From Diatrype stigma (taxonomy: Eukaryota; Ascomycota; Sordariomycetes; Xylariales; Diatrypaceae), in the NCBI GenBank assembly GCA_022225965.2, contig JAKJXP020000012.1, positions 1 to 64,000 of the forward strand: a stretch of DNA of 64,000 nt, written 5' to 3'. Positions within the stretch are counted from its first letter, which is position 1; each line of letters starts with the position of its first letter. Under the pieces are notes generated by a model. That model ran no database searches and was not told where the DNA came from. It worked only from the letters and a program-made list of their open reading frames with translations. Of the stretch, positions 62,120-64,000 are shown piece after piece. The translations under genes were made by a program, and so were the position numbers.

Positions 62120-62867
62120 TGTTGTTTTATTTTTCCGCCTTTAATCCATACGGATAAACCTTTTCGATAAAGGCTACGAAGTTTCGATGGCCATTATAAC
62201 CGAAAGGTTCGTCCGTTTCGTGTTTCGCCCGGATCCCGAAAAATCGGAAGGCATCCTGAAATAAATTGCAAGAAACGACGTAATCCGGTTTCTTATCTTT
62301 TCCATAACGGCAGCGGCATTTATCGATAACGTCGGAATATTTAAAGCGTTTGTAATAATTAACGAAATCCCTATGGCCGGATCGTTCCGTAAGAAAGCGG
62401 TATAGTATTATGCGAATAAAGAAAAGCTTTTTAAGGGACTTGCTTATTTCGAGTTCTTATCGTTAATATAAAAGGGGTATATTACGAAATTATTAGGTAA
62501 AAAATACGAATGAACGTTTTTTCCGGCTAATGCGTTTAAGGTGGGTAAGGGTTATGGTATCAGTGATGTAGTCGTTGTCGTCGATGGCCGGTCGTCCCGC
62601 GCCGAGCTTGGCTTAGGCGTTTGCGGCCTCGTTATCCTCGATTTCGACATGCCTTGGAACCCATTAAATGGAGAAGGCTTGGGGGCGTATTCGGGAGATA
62701 ACCTGGTGGAAGATTAGGAAGTTTTGCTGGGAGTTATCCGAGGGATGGCCGAGAATGCATCGAATGACTGCCGTATTGTCGATACAGAAGTGTAGACCTG
62801 TTGGGGGGGGGGGGGGGGGGTCCAGGTCGTACCAGACGTCTTCTGCCCATTGCGCCGCTTTACGAAC
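62120..62867 (-). pseudogene. LINE-A ORF2 relic, RNase H and C-terminus, copy A6
   Basis: Minus strand. GHPSDNSQQNFLIFHQVISR (about 62745-62690), then WVPRHVEIEDNEAANA near 62650-62600. This shows the W-P-x-H-x-x-I-x-x-N-E-A motif of RNase H more clearly than any other copy, including the histidine that A3 has lost to tyrosine. A TAA precedes the tryptophan. The C-terminal block reads near 62280-62180. Truncated at the 5' side, so only a fragment. Confidence 0.8.
62803..62820. repeat. Poly-G run of 18
   Basis: Interrupts the RNase H text of A6 where A3 has tggaaagggtttt. Either a real slippage tract or a base-calling problem; the exact length is doubtful. Confidence 0.85.
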
Positions 62868-64000
62868 CTAGATATATCGTTTTACGTATTACGGCATTGC
62901 CGCTTTTTCGTTATTTTTTCATTTTTTATTCTGTATAATCGTAATATTATTTGTATTTCCCCGTTTATTTCAAACCATTTAAAGCGTAATTCGCCTTTTA
63001 TATATATATATAACGTTAATTCGTTAGAAACGAATTTAATTATAAAATTATATATCGGCAGTTTTTTTAGTTTTAATAATTACTTAAAAATAAATTTCGT
63101 TAATTCCGGATTTAATAACGCTTTTTCGTAATTTTTATACGTAAGTAACGCCCGTAAAGCGAAATCGTTACGAAAACGCGTTTTTTTGCCTTTATGAAAT
63201 TTGCATTTTATTATTATATAATAAACGGTTTCGTTTTTTTCGTTATATTAATAACGCGGCGTTAATATTTCGAAAACGCCGCGATAAAATAAGAACGACC
63301 GTAAGCCGATACTTTTCGTTTTTGCCTAAAAATATTAAGGTTTCGTATTTTTTTATATGTTTATATAAGGTTTTAATTAAGTTTAGCCTTTTATCGAATT
63401 TAAGTTGTGTTATCGGTATTTTTACGATACGTATTCGTTATATACGTATTGCTATTACTTAATGTTTTTAATATGCTTTTTATTCGTTTTTTATACCTTA
63501 ATTCGGTATAATATCGTTTAGTTATTTTCGTAGCTAGCCATTTTTGGTATTTTTTTTATTTACGGTTAAACTTAGCTTATTCTTTACGTTTTCATTTACG
63601 TATTTGTGTCGTTATCGTAACGCTTATTTGGCGTATTATTTCGTTTATGCCGTTAATTGCTAACTTAGGTTCGAATTTTATTATTGTTGCATTAAGGTAA
63701 ATATTTAAAGGCGGATATTTCGTTTTTAATTTAATTATATAAGTTAAAACAGTTTTATATATTCCGGTAATAATACGTAGGCATTATGTTTAATATATTC
63801 GAAGGTTATTTATAAGCCTTTTATTTTCGTTTTTTATTAAGAATATATTAAGCGAATGTTTCGTAAATAATGATACTTTTAATTATCTTTGTATAAATCT
63901 TGCGTATTTTGGTACTGTTATAGCTTTACGTTATAGTTATAAGGCAAATAAAAGCGAAGTTTTATTTTTCGAGCTTTTTTTATTTTCTTTAAATGTTTTT
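62868..64000 (-). mobile_element. LINE-C copy C5, main segment, runs off the window
   Basis: Minus-strand LINE-C resuming after A6 at the repeated TSD (62868-62879). Co-linear with C1 (28332-30010) and with the reverse of C4 (60300-61380). Holds the C-terminal module (about 63120-63330) and RT thumb (about 63740-63800). It shows the empty site for SINE-2 at about 63683-63700. Continues beyond 64000. Confidence 0.88.

Larger units (their letters stand above)
61803..62867 (-). mobile_element. LINE-A copy A6, 5'-truncated, lightly mutated at its 5' side
   Basis: Minus strand: tail (aatgat)n from 61803, 3' UTR with hairpin CATTTCC-x-x-x-GGAAATG near 61885, C-terminal block and part of RNase H, ending inside RNase H at 62867. 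TSD as described under C5. The RNase H side (62540-62860) has few RIP changes, while the 3' UTR side is strongly mutated. Confidence 0.88.

Overview
This window looks like a silent, transposon-packed, AT-rich block from a filamentous ascomycete (Pezizomycotina). I find no host gene that I can support. Nearly all of it is retroelement sequence decayed by C-to-T / G-to-A transitions. Glutamine and tryptophan codons have become stops, start ATGs have become ATA, and CpA/TpG is visibly rare while TpA and CpG are common. That is the footprint of repeat-induced point mutation (RIP). The coding relics are all LINE proteins of the fungal Tad1-like type: a gag-like ORF1 with zinc-knuckle cysteines, then an ORF2 with AP-type endonuclease, reverse transcriptase, and in families A and B an RNase H domain.

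I separate four LINE families and two non-autonomous ones. The names are mine. LINE-A (about 6.45-6.5 kb): A1 (split in three: 235-3814, 11695-14086, 27171-28318), A2 (14087-14168 plus 20758-27170), A3 (33190-39668, minus, the best preserved full copy), A4 (48881-56026), and 5'-truncated A5 (47211-48587, minus) and A6 (61803-62867, minus). LINE-B (about 6.55-6.6 kb, sister of A with a different ORF1): B1 (3815-11694, minus) and B2 (14169-20757). LINE-C (about 5.2 kb, no RNase H seen, C-terminal cysteine-histidine module, (AAT)n tail): C1 to C5. LINE-D: one copy near 43631-47210, minus. SINE-1 is a GC-rich retroposon of about 640 bp with five copies (3954, 8754, 13026, 47532, 55111); its 3' end is the 3' end of LINE-A/B. 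SINE-2 is a 716-bp element (29110-29825, minus) with a tRNA-derived head.

The order of insertion can be read from target-site duplications (TSDs). C1 was hit by A1 (TSD 222-234 / 28319-28331). A1 was hit by B1 (3801-3814 / 11695-11708) and by A2 (14075-14086 / 27171-27182). A2 was hit by B2 (14155-14168 / 20758-20771). SINE-1 copies then landed in B1 (twice), A1, A5 and A4. On the right, A3 landed in C3 (33176-33189 / 39669-39682), A4 landed in older sequence (48867-48880 / 56028-56041), A6 landed in C5, and SINE-2 landed in C1. C1/C2 lie head to head and C4/C5 lie tail to tail around a 108-bp (AAT)n tract.

Functionally the likely picture is LINE-A/B as (formerly) autonomous elements and SINE-1 as their parasite, using the same 3' hairpin and simple-repeat tail for priming, with RIP killing each wave. 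All protein relics here are broken. The main unexplained stretches are 31391-33130, 43720-43860, 48588-48880 and 56042-56460.
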